A stretch of DNA of 64,000 nt from Pseudomonas sp. NC02 (GTDB lineage Bacteria > Pseudomonadota > Gammaproteobacteria > Pseudomonadales > Pseudomonadaceae): assembly GCF_002874965.1 (NCBI RefSeq), contig NZ_CP025624.1, positions 5,890,001-5,954,000 of the forward strand. The letters are read 5' to 3'. Position numbers and translations under genes: made by a program. The notes under the pieces are model-generated. The model worked only from the letters and a program-made list of their open reading frames with translations, did no database searches and had not been told where the DNA came from. Shown piece by piece: positions 18,457 through 25,551 of the stretch. The stretch's first letter is position 1. The number at the start of each line of letters is the position of its first letter.

Positions 18457-18470
18457 ACCTTTTAAAAGGT
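18457..18470. promoter_or_regulatory. 14-bp perfect palindrome, possible operator
   Basis: ACCTTTTAAAAGGT reads the same on both strands. It lies between prfC and the osmoprotectant ABC genes and could bind a dimeric regulator. No matching consensus comes to mind. Confidence 0.35.
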
Positions 18471-18483
18471 AGAGACGTCCACT

Positions 18484-18510
18484 CCCCTGTTATCGCACTC
18501 GTAACAGGGG
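18484..18510. promoter_or_regulatory. Inverted repeat upstream of the osmoprotectant transporter
   Basis: CCCCTGTTA (18484-18492) and TAACAGGGG (18502-18510) are a perfect nine-base pair with nine bases between. No T-run on either side, so an operator or leader hairpin is more likely than a terminator. The transporter start is 166 bases downstream. Confidence 0.4.
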
Positions 18511-18676
18511 CTGAAAAATCAGCAAGTTAGCCTGACGAGGCTGCGCTCATGGCTCGACCGCATACCGCGTTGCCGGTAGGGGCGAGCTGCTATTCGCGAC
18601 CACATTCGCCGACAGCCAGGAATGGCATTGCCGCTCGGAAATGTGTTCGCCGACAAAAGAAAAAAGGAGTCCGCCT

Positions 18677-19393
18677 GTGGCTATTCGCTATGGCAAAGGG
18701 CTGATAGGAGGAGCGGTTGTCGTCGCTCTCCTGGCCCTGCTGGTCCACTGGATCGGCATCAACACGATCGAACTGTACCGCGACGATTTGTTGTTTTACC
18801 TGCAAGCTCACTTGATCCTCGTCCTTGTTTCGATGCTGGCCGCCCTGATCGTAGGGATTCCCGCCGGTATCCTGCTGAGCCGACCCAACATGGTCGGGCG
18901 CGCAGAACGCTTCATGCAGATCTTCAACATCGGCAATACCGTCCCTCCCCTGGCCGTACTGGCCATCGCCCTCGGTGTCCTTGGCATCGGCAGCGGCCCC
19001 GCGATCTTCGCGCTGTTCCTCGCCTCGTTGCTGCCCATCGTGCGCAACACCTATGAAGGCCTGAAAAACGTTCAAGGTTCCCTGAAAGAAGCCGCCGTCG
19101 GCATCGGCATGACGCCGCGCCAGGTGCTGTTTCGCGTGGAATTGCCCAACGCCGTGCCGATCATCATCGGTGGTGTACGCGTGGCCCTGGCGATCAACGT
19201 CGGTACCGCGCCCCTGGCGTTCCTGATTGGCGCCAACAGCCTGGGCAGCCTGATCTTCCCCGGCATCGCCCTGAACAATCAGCCGCAACTGCTGCTCGGC
19301 GCCGCATGCACCGCGCTGCTGGCCTTGCTGCTCGACGGTCTGGTGACCATGGCCAGCCGCCTTTGGCTGGAACGCGGGTTGCGTCCGTCTTAA
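18677..19393 (+). CDS. Osmoprotectant (glycine betaine/choline-type) ABC transporter permease
   Basis: 238-aa inner-membrane permease of the OpuC/OsmU (YehXWYZ) class. At least five hydrophobic segments. The permease core is GIPAGILLSRPNMVGRAERFMQIFNIGNTVPPLAVLAIALGVLGIGSGP, and the EAA loop is YEGLKNVQGSLKEAAVGIGMTPRQVLFRVELPNAVPIIIGG. GTG 18677 is chosen because AAAAAGGAG stands seven bases before it; an ATG at 18641 has no such site and adds charged residues before the first helix. First gene of a four-gene operon: permease, binding protein, permease, ATPase. Confidence 0.85.
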   Translation: MAIRYGKGLIGGAVVVALLALLVHWIGINTIELYRDDLLFYLQAHLILVLVSMLAALIVGIPAGILLSRPNMVGRAERFMQIFNIGNTVPPLAVLAIALGVLGIGSGPAIFALFLASLLPIVRNTYEGLKNVQGSLKEAAVGIGMTPRQVLFRVELPNAVPIIIGGVRVALAINVGTAPLAFLIGANSLGSLIFPGIALNNQPQLLLGAACTALLALLLDGLVTMASRLWLERGLRPS

Positions 19394-19431
19394 GGCTTTG
19401 GCCCCGTCTTGGGCCTGAAACAGGAATTCAC

Positions 19432-20325
19432 ATGAAAAAACTGACATTGATATTGAGCTGCGTCCTGCTGTTCGCAGGGTTTGCGCAAGCCGCTGAAAAA
19501 CCGGTCATCCGCATCGGTGCCCGGGTGTTCACTGAACAGACCCTGCTCGCCGAAATCACCTCCCAGTACCTGCGCACCAAGGGTTACGACACCCGTGTGA
19601 CCGGCGGCCTGGGCAGCAACCTGGCACGCAGTGCCCAGGAAAGCGGGCAACTGGACCTGATCTGGGAATACACCGGCGTGTCGCTGGTGGCCTACAACCA
19701 CGTCGACGAGAAGCTCGACAGCGAACAGTCCTACGCCCGAGTGAAAGAACTCGACGCGAAAAAAGGCCTGGTCTGGCTCTCCCCGTCGAAATTCAGCAAC
19801 ACCTACGCCCTGGCCCTGCCAGAGAACGTGGCCAAGGAATTCCCGCAGATCAACAGCATCAGCGACCTGACCGCGGCACTGGCCGAGAAAACCAAGGAAA
19901 ACCGCCTGGTGGCCCTGGACACCGAGTTCGCCAACCGTTCCGACGGCATGGCCGGCATGGTCAAGCTGTACGACATGAACCTGACCCGCAAGAACACCCG
20001 GCAGATGGACGCCGGCCTGGTGTACACCGCGCTGCGTAATGGCCAGGTGTTTGCCGGCTTGGTCTACACCACCGACGGTCGCCTGAACGCCTTCAAATTG
20101 AAGCTGCTGGAAGACGACAAGCACTACTTCCCGGACTACACCGCCGCGCCGGTGGTGCGTCAGGTTTACCTCGATGCCCATCCGCAACTGGCCGCTGATC
20201 TCAAGCCACTGGCTGCGCTGTTCGACGACGAAACCATGCGCCAGCTGAACGCGCGGGTCGACGTCGACCACGAAAGCCCGTCCGCCGTGGCCGCAGATTT
20301 CCTGCGCCAGCATCCGATCAACTAA
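19432..20325 (+). CDS. Osmoprotectant ABC transporter substrate-binding protein (OsmF/OpuCC type)
   Basis: 297 aa with a signal peptide (MKKLTLILSCVLLFAGFAQA) cleaved before AEKPVIRIGARVFTEQTLLAEITSQYLRTKG. IRIGARVFTEQ, GLGSNLARSAQESGQLDLIWEYTG and FANRSDGMAGMVKLYDM are typical of the OpuAC-like quaternary-amine binding proteins. No lipobox, so it should be a free periplasmic protein. ATG 19432 follows AGGAATTCAC. The exact ligand (glycine betaine, choline, carnitine) is not decided by sequence. Between the two permease genes of its transporter. Confidence 0.85.
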   Translation: MKKLTLILSCVLLFAGFAQAAEKPVIRIGARVFTEQTLLAEITSQYLRTKGYDTRVTGGLGSNLARSAQESGQLDLIWEYTGVSLVAYNHVDEKLDSEQSYARVKELDAKKGLVWLSPSKFSNTYALALPENVAKEFPQINSISDLTAALAEKTKENRLVALDTEFANRSDGMAGMVKLYDMNLTRKNTRQMDAGLVYTALRNGQVFAGLVYTTDGRLNAFKLKLLEDDKHYFPDYTAAPVVRQVYLDAHPQLAADLKPLAALFDDETMRQLNARVDVDHESPSAVAADFLRQHPIN

Positions 20326-20336
20326 GAGGAGAAGAC

Positions 20337-20990
20337 ATGGAATTCCTGAACGCCTTTTCCCATCTTGATTGGGCCCAAGTCCTGCACCTGACCTGGCAGC
20401 ACATCACCCTGGTCGGCATTGCAGTGATCCTCGCAATCGTCGTCGGCGTGCCCCTGGGCGTGCTGATGACCCGCTTCCCGACGCTCGCCGGCCCATTGCA
20501 AGCCAGTGCCACGGTGTTGCTGACCGTGCCGTCGATTGCGCTGTTCGGCCTGCTGCTGCCGTTCTACTCCAAGTTCGGCCAGGGCCTGGGGCCAATGCCG
20601 GCGATCACCGCCGTGTTCCTCTATTCCCTGTTGCCCATCATGCGTAACACCTACCTCGCCCTCACCGGCGTTGAGCCAGGCATTCGCGAGGCCGCCAAAG
20701 GCATCGGCATGACCTTCGGCCAGCGCTTGCGCATGGTCGAGCTGCCGATTGCCGTACCGGTGATCCTCGCCGGTGTGCGCACCGCCGTCGTCATGAACAT
20801 TGGTGTGATGACCATCGCCGCCACCATCGGCGCCGGTGGCCTGGGTGTACTTATTCTGGCTTCCATCAGCCGCAGCGACATGTCGATGCTGATCGTTGGC
20901 GCCGTGCTGGTCAGTCTCCTGGCCATCTTCGCCGACCTGCTTCTGCAATGGCTGCAACGCACGCTGACTCCAAAAGGACTGCTCAAATGA
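20337..20990 (+). CDS. Osmoprotectant ABC transporter permease, second subunit
   Basis: 217-aa permease paired with the one at 18677. LTWQHITLVGIAVILAIVVGVPLGVLMTR at the first core helices and an EAA loop YLALTGVEPGIREAAKGIGMTFGQRLRMVELPIAVPVILAG. Size matches OpuCB/OpuCD (about 215). AAGAGGAGAAG precedes ATG 20337. Its TGA overlaps the ATPase ATG by four bases (ATGA), a coupled start. Confidence 0.87.
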   Translation: MEFLNAFSHLDWAQVLHLTWQHITLVGIAVILAIVVGVPLGVLMTRFPTLAGPLQASATVLLTVPSIALFGLLLPFYSKFGQGLGPMPAITAVFLYSLLPIMRNTYLALTGVEPGIREAAKGIGMTFGQRLRMVELPIAVPVILAGVRTAVVMNIGVMTIAATIGAGGLGVLILASISRSDMSMLIVGAVLVSLLAIFADLLLQWLQRTLTPKGLLK

Positions 20991-22144
20991 TCGAACTTCA
21001 AAACCTGACCAAGACCTTCCAAAGCAACGGCAAGACCATCACCGCCGTTGATTCCGTAAGCCTGACCGTCAACGAAGGCGAAATTTGCGTATTCCTCGGC
21101 CCCTCGGGCTGCGGCAAGAGCACCACGCTGAAGATGATCAACCGCCTGATCAAGCCGACCTCCGGCAAGATCCTGATCAACGGCGAAGACACCACCGACC
21201 TCGACGAAGTGACCCTGCGTCGCAACATCGGCTACGTGATCCAGCAGATCGGTCTGTTCCCGAACATGACCATCGAAGAGAACATCGTGGTGGTGCCCAA
21301 GCTGCTGGGCTGGGACAAGCAGAAATGCCACGACCGCGCCCGCGAGTTGATGAGCATGATCAAGCTCGAACCCAAGCAGTACCTGCATCGCTACCCGCGT
21401 GAACTGTCCGGCGGCCAGCAACAGCGGATCGGCGTGATCCGCGCCCTGGCGGCGGATGCACCGTTGCTGCTGATGGATGAGCCGTTCGGCGCGGTCGACC
21501 CGATCAACCGCGAGATGATCCAGAACGAGTTTTTCGAGATGCAGCGCGCGCTGAACAAGACCGTGATCATGGTCAGCCACGACATCGACGAAGCCATCAA
21601 GCTGGGTGACAAGATCGCGATCTTCCGCGCCGGCAAGCTGCTGCAGATCGACCACCCGGACACCCTGCTGGCCCACCCTGCCGACGAATTCGTCAGCAAC
21701 TTCGTTGGCCAGGACAGCACCCTCAAGCGCCTGCTGCTGGTGAAGGCTGAAGATGCGGCGGACAACGCGCCGTCGGTCAGCCCGGAAACCCCGGTGGCGG
21801 ATGCCCTGGAGCAGATGGATGAGTTGGACCGTCGCTACGTGGTGGTCACCGATGCCGAGAACAAGGCCCTGGGTTATGTGCGACGTCGCGACCTGCATCG
21901 TCAGACCGGTACCTGCGGCCAGTACCTGCGGGAATTCAACGCCACGGCGGCGTATGACGAGCATTTGCGCATCCTGCTGTCGCGGATGTACGAGTTCAAC
22001 CGCTCGTGGTTGCCGGTGATGGATGCGGAGCGGGTGTTCCTCGGGGAAGTGACCCAGGAGTCGATTGCCGAGTACCTGAGTTCCGGTAAGTCCCGTGGGG
22101 GCAAGACCAGCATTGTGTCGCCTGCCGAGACAGCACTGGCCTGA
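20987..22144 (+). CDS. Osmoprotectant ABC transporter ATPase with C-terminal CBS-like region
   Basis: 385 aa. Residues ~1-240 are the ABC domain: Walker A GPSGCGKST, signature LSGGQQQRIGV, Walker B LLLMDEPFGAVDP, His in VMVSHDIDEA. The remaining ~140 residues hold a CBS-like pair (SPETPVADALEQMDELDRRYVVVTDAENKALGYV... and ...RSWLPVMDAERVFLGEVTQESIAEYL). In OpuA/OpuC transporters CBS modules sense ionic strength, so this subunit probably gates uptake by osmolarity. ATG 20987 overlaps the permease stop; an in-frame ATG 39 bases earlier lies inside that permease. Confidence 0.87.
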   Translation: MIELQNLTKTFQSNGKTITAVDSVSLTVNEGEICVFLGPSGCGKSTTLKMINRLIKPTSGKILINGEDTTDLDEVTLRRNIGYVIQQIGLFPNMTIEENIVVVPKLLGWDKQKCHDRARELMSMIKLEPKQYLHRYPRELSGGQQQRIGVIRALAADAPLLLMDEPFGAVDPINREMIQNEFFEMQRALNKTVIMVSHDIDEAIKLGDKIAIFRAGKLLQIDHPDTLLAHPADEFVSNFVGQDSTLKRLLLVKAEDAADNAPSVSPETPVADALEQMDELDRRYVVVTDAENKALGYVRRRDLHRQTGTCGQYLREFNATAAYDEHLRILLSRMYEFNRSWLPVMDAERVFLGEVTQESIAEYLSSGKSRGGKTSIVSPAETALA

Positions 22145-22163
22145 CCTGACACACAGCGGTCAA

Positions 22164-22257
22164 AATGTGGGAGCGGGCTTGCTCGCGAAGGCGGAGTGTC
22201 AGTCACCGGATGCATTGGCTGATACACCGCATTCGCGAGCAAGCCCGCTCCCACATT
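22164..22257. repeat. REP-type palindromic pair
   Basis: Two perfectly complementary 26-base arms (22164-22189 and 22232-22257) around GTGGGAGCGGGCTTGCTCGC, with 42 bases between. The same core recurs at 30531-30624 and 56447-56535. Such elements are common between Pseudomonas genes and can act as mRNA 3'-end stabilisers or as protein-binding sites; here it sits after the transporter stop. Confidence 0.9.
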
Positions 22258-22477
22258 GGATCTTCACTGTACCCGCAACACCTCAAATTGCCCCTACCGG
22301 GGAACATCAATCCGTCATACCGGTCGGTTACATAAGTAGCTGCACACGGCCGCACGACGAACGCGTGCAAAAACGCGACATTTTTAGTTGATCTATAGCC
22401 CCTCACGTCCTAAAGTTCGCGCCGAACGTCCATGCTGGAAACGATCCATCCGGCTCAAGTACTGACGACGAGACAGC

Positions 22478-22515
22478 AAGGCCAAGGGAAGCGGTTGATC
22501 CCATGGCCTTTTTGC
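22478..22515 (+). terminator. Rho-independent terminator in the leader of speC
   Basis: AAGGCCA-A-GGGA (22478-22489) pairs with TCCC-A-TGGCCTT (22499-22510), one A-A mismatch, nine-base loop, then TTTGCTTT. It is oriented toward speC and lies about 100 bases before its start, so it either attenuates the speC transcript or ends a separate small RNA from 22260-22500. Confidence 0.75.
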
Positions 22516-22618
22516 TTTCGGCGACATGCCTTGGGAAGTAGGCGAACCAAAGTGGGGATACGGAGGACGTTCATTTGCACCCATTGATCAATCTAGTTTG
22601 CCAGTAGGAGTTCCCAGC

Positions 22619-23782
22619 ATGTCGATCCAGGTCGAAGACTATTTCGCGCGCGCCACTTTTGACAAAATGAAGGCGTTCGCCGACACCCAGGAAACCCCGT
22701 TCGTGGTGATCGACACCGCGATGATCAGCCAGGCCTACGATGACCTGCGCGCCGGTTTCGAATTCGCCAAGGTGTATTACGCCGTCAAGGCCAACCCGGC
22801 CGTCGAGATCATCGACCTGCTCAAGGACAAGGGTTCGAGCTTCGACATCGCGTCGATCTACGAGCTGGACAAGGTCATGGACCGCGGCGTCAGCCCCGAC
22901 CGTATCAGCTACGGCAACACCATCAAGAAATCCAAGGACATCCGCTACTTCTACGAGAAGGGCGTGCGCCTGTTCTCCACCGACTCCGAAGCCGACCTGC
23001 GCAACATCGCCAAGGCCGCCCCGGGTTCGAAAGTGTATGTACGTATCCTCACCGAAGGCTCGACCACGGCCGACTGGCCGCTGTCGCGCAAATTCGGCTG
23101 CCAGACCGACATGGCCATGGACCTGCTGATTCTCGCTCGCGACCTGGGCCTGGTGCCTTACGGCATCTCCTTCCACGTCGGCTCGCAACAGCGTGACATC
23201 AGTGTGTGGGACGCGGCGATCGCCAAGGTCAAAGTGATCTTCGAGCGCCTGAAGGAAGAAGACGGCATCCACCTGAAGCTGATCAACATGGGCGGCGGCT
23301 TCCCGGCCAACTACATCACCCGCACCAACAGCCTGGAAACCTACGCCGAGGAAATCATCCGCTTCCTCAAGGAAGACTTCGGTGACGATCTGCCGGAAAT
23401 CATCCTGGAGCCGGGCCGTTCGTTGATCGCCAACGCCGGGATCCTGGTCAGCGAAGTGGTACTGGTTGCGCGTAAATCCCGCACCGCCGTCGAGCGTTGG
23501 GTCTACACCGACGTCGGCAAATTCTCCGGCCTGATCGAAACCATGGACGAAGCCATCAAGTTCCCGATCTGGACCGAGAAGAAAGGCGAGATGGAAGAAG
23601 TGGTCATCGCCGGCCCGACCTGCGACAGCGCCGACATCATGTACGAGAACTACAAGTACGGCCTGCCGCTGAACCTGGCGATTGGTGACCGGATGTACTG
23701 GTTGTCCACCGGTGCGTACACCACCAGCTACAGCGCAGTTGAATTCAATGGCTTCCCGCCGTTGAAATCGTTCTACCTGTAA
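22619..23782 (+). CDS. speC: PLP-dependent ornithine/lysine decarboxylase (fold type III)
   Basis: 387-aa cytoplasmic enzyme converting ornithine (possibly also lysine) to putrescine (or cadaverine), the first step of polyamine synthesis. PLP lysine in VYYAVKANPAVEI (~residue 50), the glycine-rich phosphate loop INMGGGFPANY, and the active-site Cys block AGPTCDSADIMYENY near the C-terminus. Closely resembles P. aeruginosa SpeC in sequence and length. ATG 22619 has GTAGGAG nine bases before it; an in-frame ATG 93 bases upstream lies in the leader. The leader terminator at 22478-22515 suggests attenuation. The downstream side carries a palindromic repeat. Confidence 0.93.
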   Translation: MSIQVEDYFARATFDKMKAFADTQETPFVVIDTAMISQAYDDLRAGFEFAKVYYAVKANPAVEIIDLLKDKGSSFDIASIYELDKVMDRGVSPDRISYGNTIKKSKDIRYFYEKGVRLFSTDSEADLRNIAKAAPGSKVYVRILTEGSTTADWPLSRKFGCQTDMAMDLLILARDLGLVPYGISFHVGSQQRDISVWDAAIAKVKVIFERLKEEDGIHLKLINMGGGFPANYITRTNSLETYAEEIIRFLKEDFGDDLPEIILEPGRSLIANAGILVSEVVLVARKSRTAVERWVYTDVGKFSGLIETMDEAIKFPIWTEKKGEMEEVVIAGPTCDSADIMYENYKYGLPLNLAIGDRMYWLSTGAYTTSYSAVEFNGFPPLKSFYL

Positions 23783-23793
23783 ACGCACGCCCT

Positions 23794-23905
23794 GATCGTT
23801 CCCACGCTCTGCGTGGGAACGCATCCGGTGACGCTCTGCGTCACGCCGTTAGAGCGGACGCAGGGCGTCCAGGGCGGCATTTCCACGCAGAGGGTGGGAA
23901 CGATC
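23794..23905. repeat. Nested palindromic repeat element (112 bp)
   Basis: Outer arms GATCGTTCCCAC (23794-23805) and GTGGGAACGATC (23894-23905) are perfect complements. Inside are CGTTCCCACGCTCTGCGTGGGAACG and GGTGACGCTCTGCGTCACG. Elements with this CGTTCCCACGCTCTGCGTGG core are common in fluorescent Pseudomonas. It overlaps the 3' end of the Sel1-repeat gene. Confidence 0.85.
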
Positions 23906-24649
23906 AAGTTCAATCGCATGCTCTTGATAGATCTCGGCCATTGCCCGTATCTGCGGCTCATTGGCGGCACACAACGCCTTGTGCGCCACCCGCAAGAACT
24001 TCAAATTCCCGCCCGCCAGTGCCTTGCGCAACCATTCCAGTGCCGTTTCTATCTCGCCTCGGTCCGCCAACACCGCCGCATAACTGAACTGCCCGCGAAA
24101 ATCCCCGCCTTCTGCTGACTGGCGATACCACGCCACCGCCGCCTCCAGATCCCTCGGGCAGTACTGCCCTTCTTCCAGATAACGCCCCAGCAGGTTCATC
24201 GACTTGGCATGGCCCAGTTCCGCCGCCTGTCGATAACACGCCAGCGCCTGGGTTTGATCCTCGGCAACCCCGCGCCCGGTCGCCAGCAGGTTGGCGTAGT
24301 TGTACAAACCCCAATCCAGCCCGGCCTCGGCCGCCCGACGATATTCCCGGGCCGCCGCCACGGCATCCGCCTCGCAACCCCAGCCATGCTCCAGGCAACG
24401 CCCGAGCATATTGCGCGCCATCAAATGCCCGCCCTTGGCGGCGATGCGGAACCAGCGCACTGCCAGTGCTTCATCGCGCTCGATGCCGCGCCCTTCCAGC
24501 AGGATTTGCCCGAGCAGCGCCTGGGCATACACCACGCCCTCTTTCGCGGCGATCAAAATCGCCTGGGCGGCGCGCACCGGGGAGTCGTCGAGCATGCTCT
24601 GCAATTGCTCAACGTTGAGTACTTCTTCACGGCGCAATAAAAAGCCCAC
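23849..24649 (-). CDS. Sel1-repeat protein next to piuC
   Basis: 266 aa. From ~residue 30 to 230 it is made of Sel1-like (SLR) helical repeats, each about 36 residues, such as AQALLGQILLEGRGIERDEALAVRWFRIAAKGGHL, which form a superhelical scaffold for protein interactions. No signal peptide. GTG 24649 follows the piuC TGA by two bases and has TGAGG upstream, so it is co-transcribed and coupled. The position matches PA4516 beside P. aeruginosa piuC. The last 18 residues (DRSHPLRGNAALDALRPL) are encoded by the palindromic element 23794-23905, so the C-terminus appears recently acquired. Function unknown; iron-linked by operon. Confidence 0.85.
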   Translation of the reverse strand: MGFLLRREEVLNVEQLQSMLDDSPVRAAQAILIAAKEGVVYAQALLGQILLEGRGIERDEALAVRWFRIAAKGGHLMARNMLGRCLEHGWGCEADAVAAAREYRRAAEAGLDWGLYNYANLLATGRGVAEDQTQALACYRQAAELGHAKSMNLLGRYLEEGQYCPRDLEAAVAWYRQSAEGGDFRGQFSYAAVLADRGEIETALEWLRKALAGGNLKFLRVAHKALCAANEPQIRAMAEIYQEHAIELDRSHPLRGNAALDALRPL

Positions 24650-24651
24650 GG

Positions 24652-25332
24652 TCAGACCTCAACCCAGCGGCGCAGCAGGTTGTGATAGGTGCCGGTGAGC
24701 TGGATCAGCGCGGGGTGGTCGGGCACGTCGCGGCTCAGTTGCTGGATCGCCCCGTCCATCTCGAACAGCAAGGTGCGCTGGCTGTCCTCGCGCACCAGGC
24801 TTTGGGTCCAGAAAAACGAGGCGTAGCGCGCGCCACGGGTCACGGCGTTGACCTTGTGCAGGCTGGAGCCGGGGTACAGCACCATGTCGCCCGCCGGCAA
24901 CTTGACCCGCTGCAGGCCGAAGGTGTCCTGGATTTCCAGCTCGCCGCCGTCGTAGTCGTCGGGGTCGCTGAAAAATACGGTGGAGGAAAGGTCAGTGCGC
25001 ACCCGCTCGTGGCTGCCCTTGGACTGGCGCACGGCGTTGTCGATATGGAAGTCGAAACTGCCGCCGGCGGTGTAACAGTTGAGCAATGGCGGGAAGACCT
25101 TGTGCGGTAACGCCGCTGACATGAACAGCGGATTTTTCCACAGTCGATCGAGGATAGCCGCGCCGATTTCCTTTGCCAGCGGGTGGCCTTCCGGCAGTTG
25201 CAGGTTGTGTTTGGCCTTGGCCGATTGGTGCCCGGCAGTGATTTTGCCGTCGGCCCACTCGGTGTGCGCCAGGGCTTCGCGGATGCGCAGCACTTCCTCG
25301 CGAGAGAACAGGCCGGGAATGTGCAGCAACAT
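24652..25332 (-). CDS. piuC: PKHD-type Fe(II)/2-oxoglutarate hydroxylase PiuC
   Basis: 226 aa, the length of PiuC/YbiX. The iron ligands are HID (in [12 protein letters not shown]) and the distal His ([15 protein letters not shown]), followed by the 2-oxoglutarate Arg in the same block ([11 protein letters not shown]). Member of the DsbH/P4H family found beside TonB-dependent siderophore receptors. Its substrate is unproven. Divergent from piuA across a 219-base gap with Fur-box-like sites, so iron starvation probably induces it. Two bases before the Sel1 gene. Confidence 0.9.
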   Translation of the reverse strand: MLLHIPGLFSREEVLRIREALAHTEWADGKITAGHQSAKAKHNLQLPEGHPLAKEIGAAILDRLWKNPLFMSAALPHKVFPPLLNCYTAGGSFDFHIDNAVRQSKGSHERVRTDLSSTVFFSDPDDYDGGELEIQDTFGLQRVKLPAGDMVLYPGSSLHKVNAVTRGARYASFFWTQSLVREDSQRTLLFEMDGAIQQLSRDVPDHPALIQLTGTYHNLLRRWVEV

Positions 25333-25362
25333 GGAGGCATTACCTGAAAACAGTGAGACGCC

Positions 25363-25381
25363 AATGGTAGTGATTCTTATT
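25363..25381 (-). promoter_or_regulatory. Fur-box-like site before piuC
   Basis: Read on the minus strand it is AATAAGAATCACTACCATT, close to the classical Fur box of A/T-rich ATC/GAT half-sites. It lies 30-50 bases upstream of the piuC start. Confidence 0.55.
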
Positions 25382-25473
25382 GACTGTGTACAACCCTACT
25401 CCCGCCCAAAGGACGAACGAGATCGTCAAAACCGTAAGCAAAAAGTGTAAAGAACGTAAATTCAGTGCGAATA

Positions 25474-25492
25474 GTAATGTATCGCAATTGAT
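25474..25492 (+). promoter_or_regulatory. Possible second Fur-type site before piuA
   Basis: GTAATGTATCGCAATTGAT is rich in ATCG/GAT-type halves and lies about 60 bases before the piuA start. It matches the consensus less well than the site at 25363-25381. Confidence 0.4.
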
Positions 25493-25551
25493 ATGAAGTC
25501 TTGTTCTCCCTATATTCCGCGGCCTCACCTCCTTGGGGAAAGGACACACTC

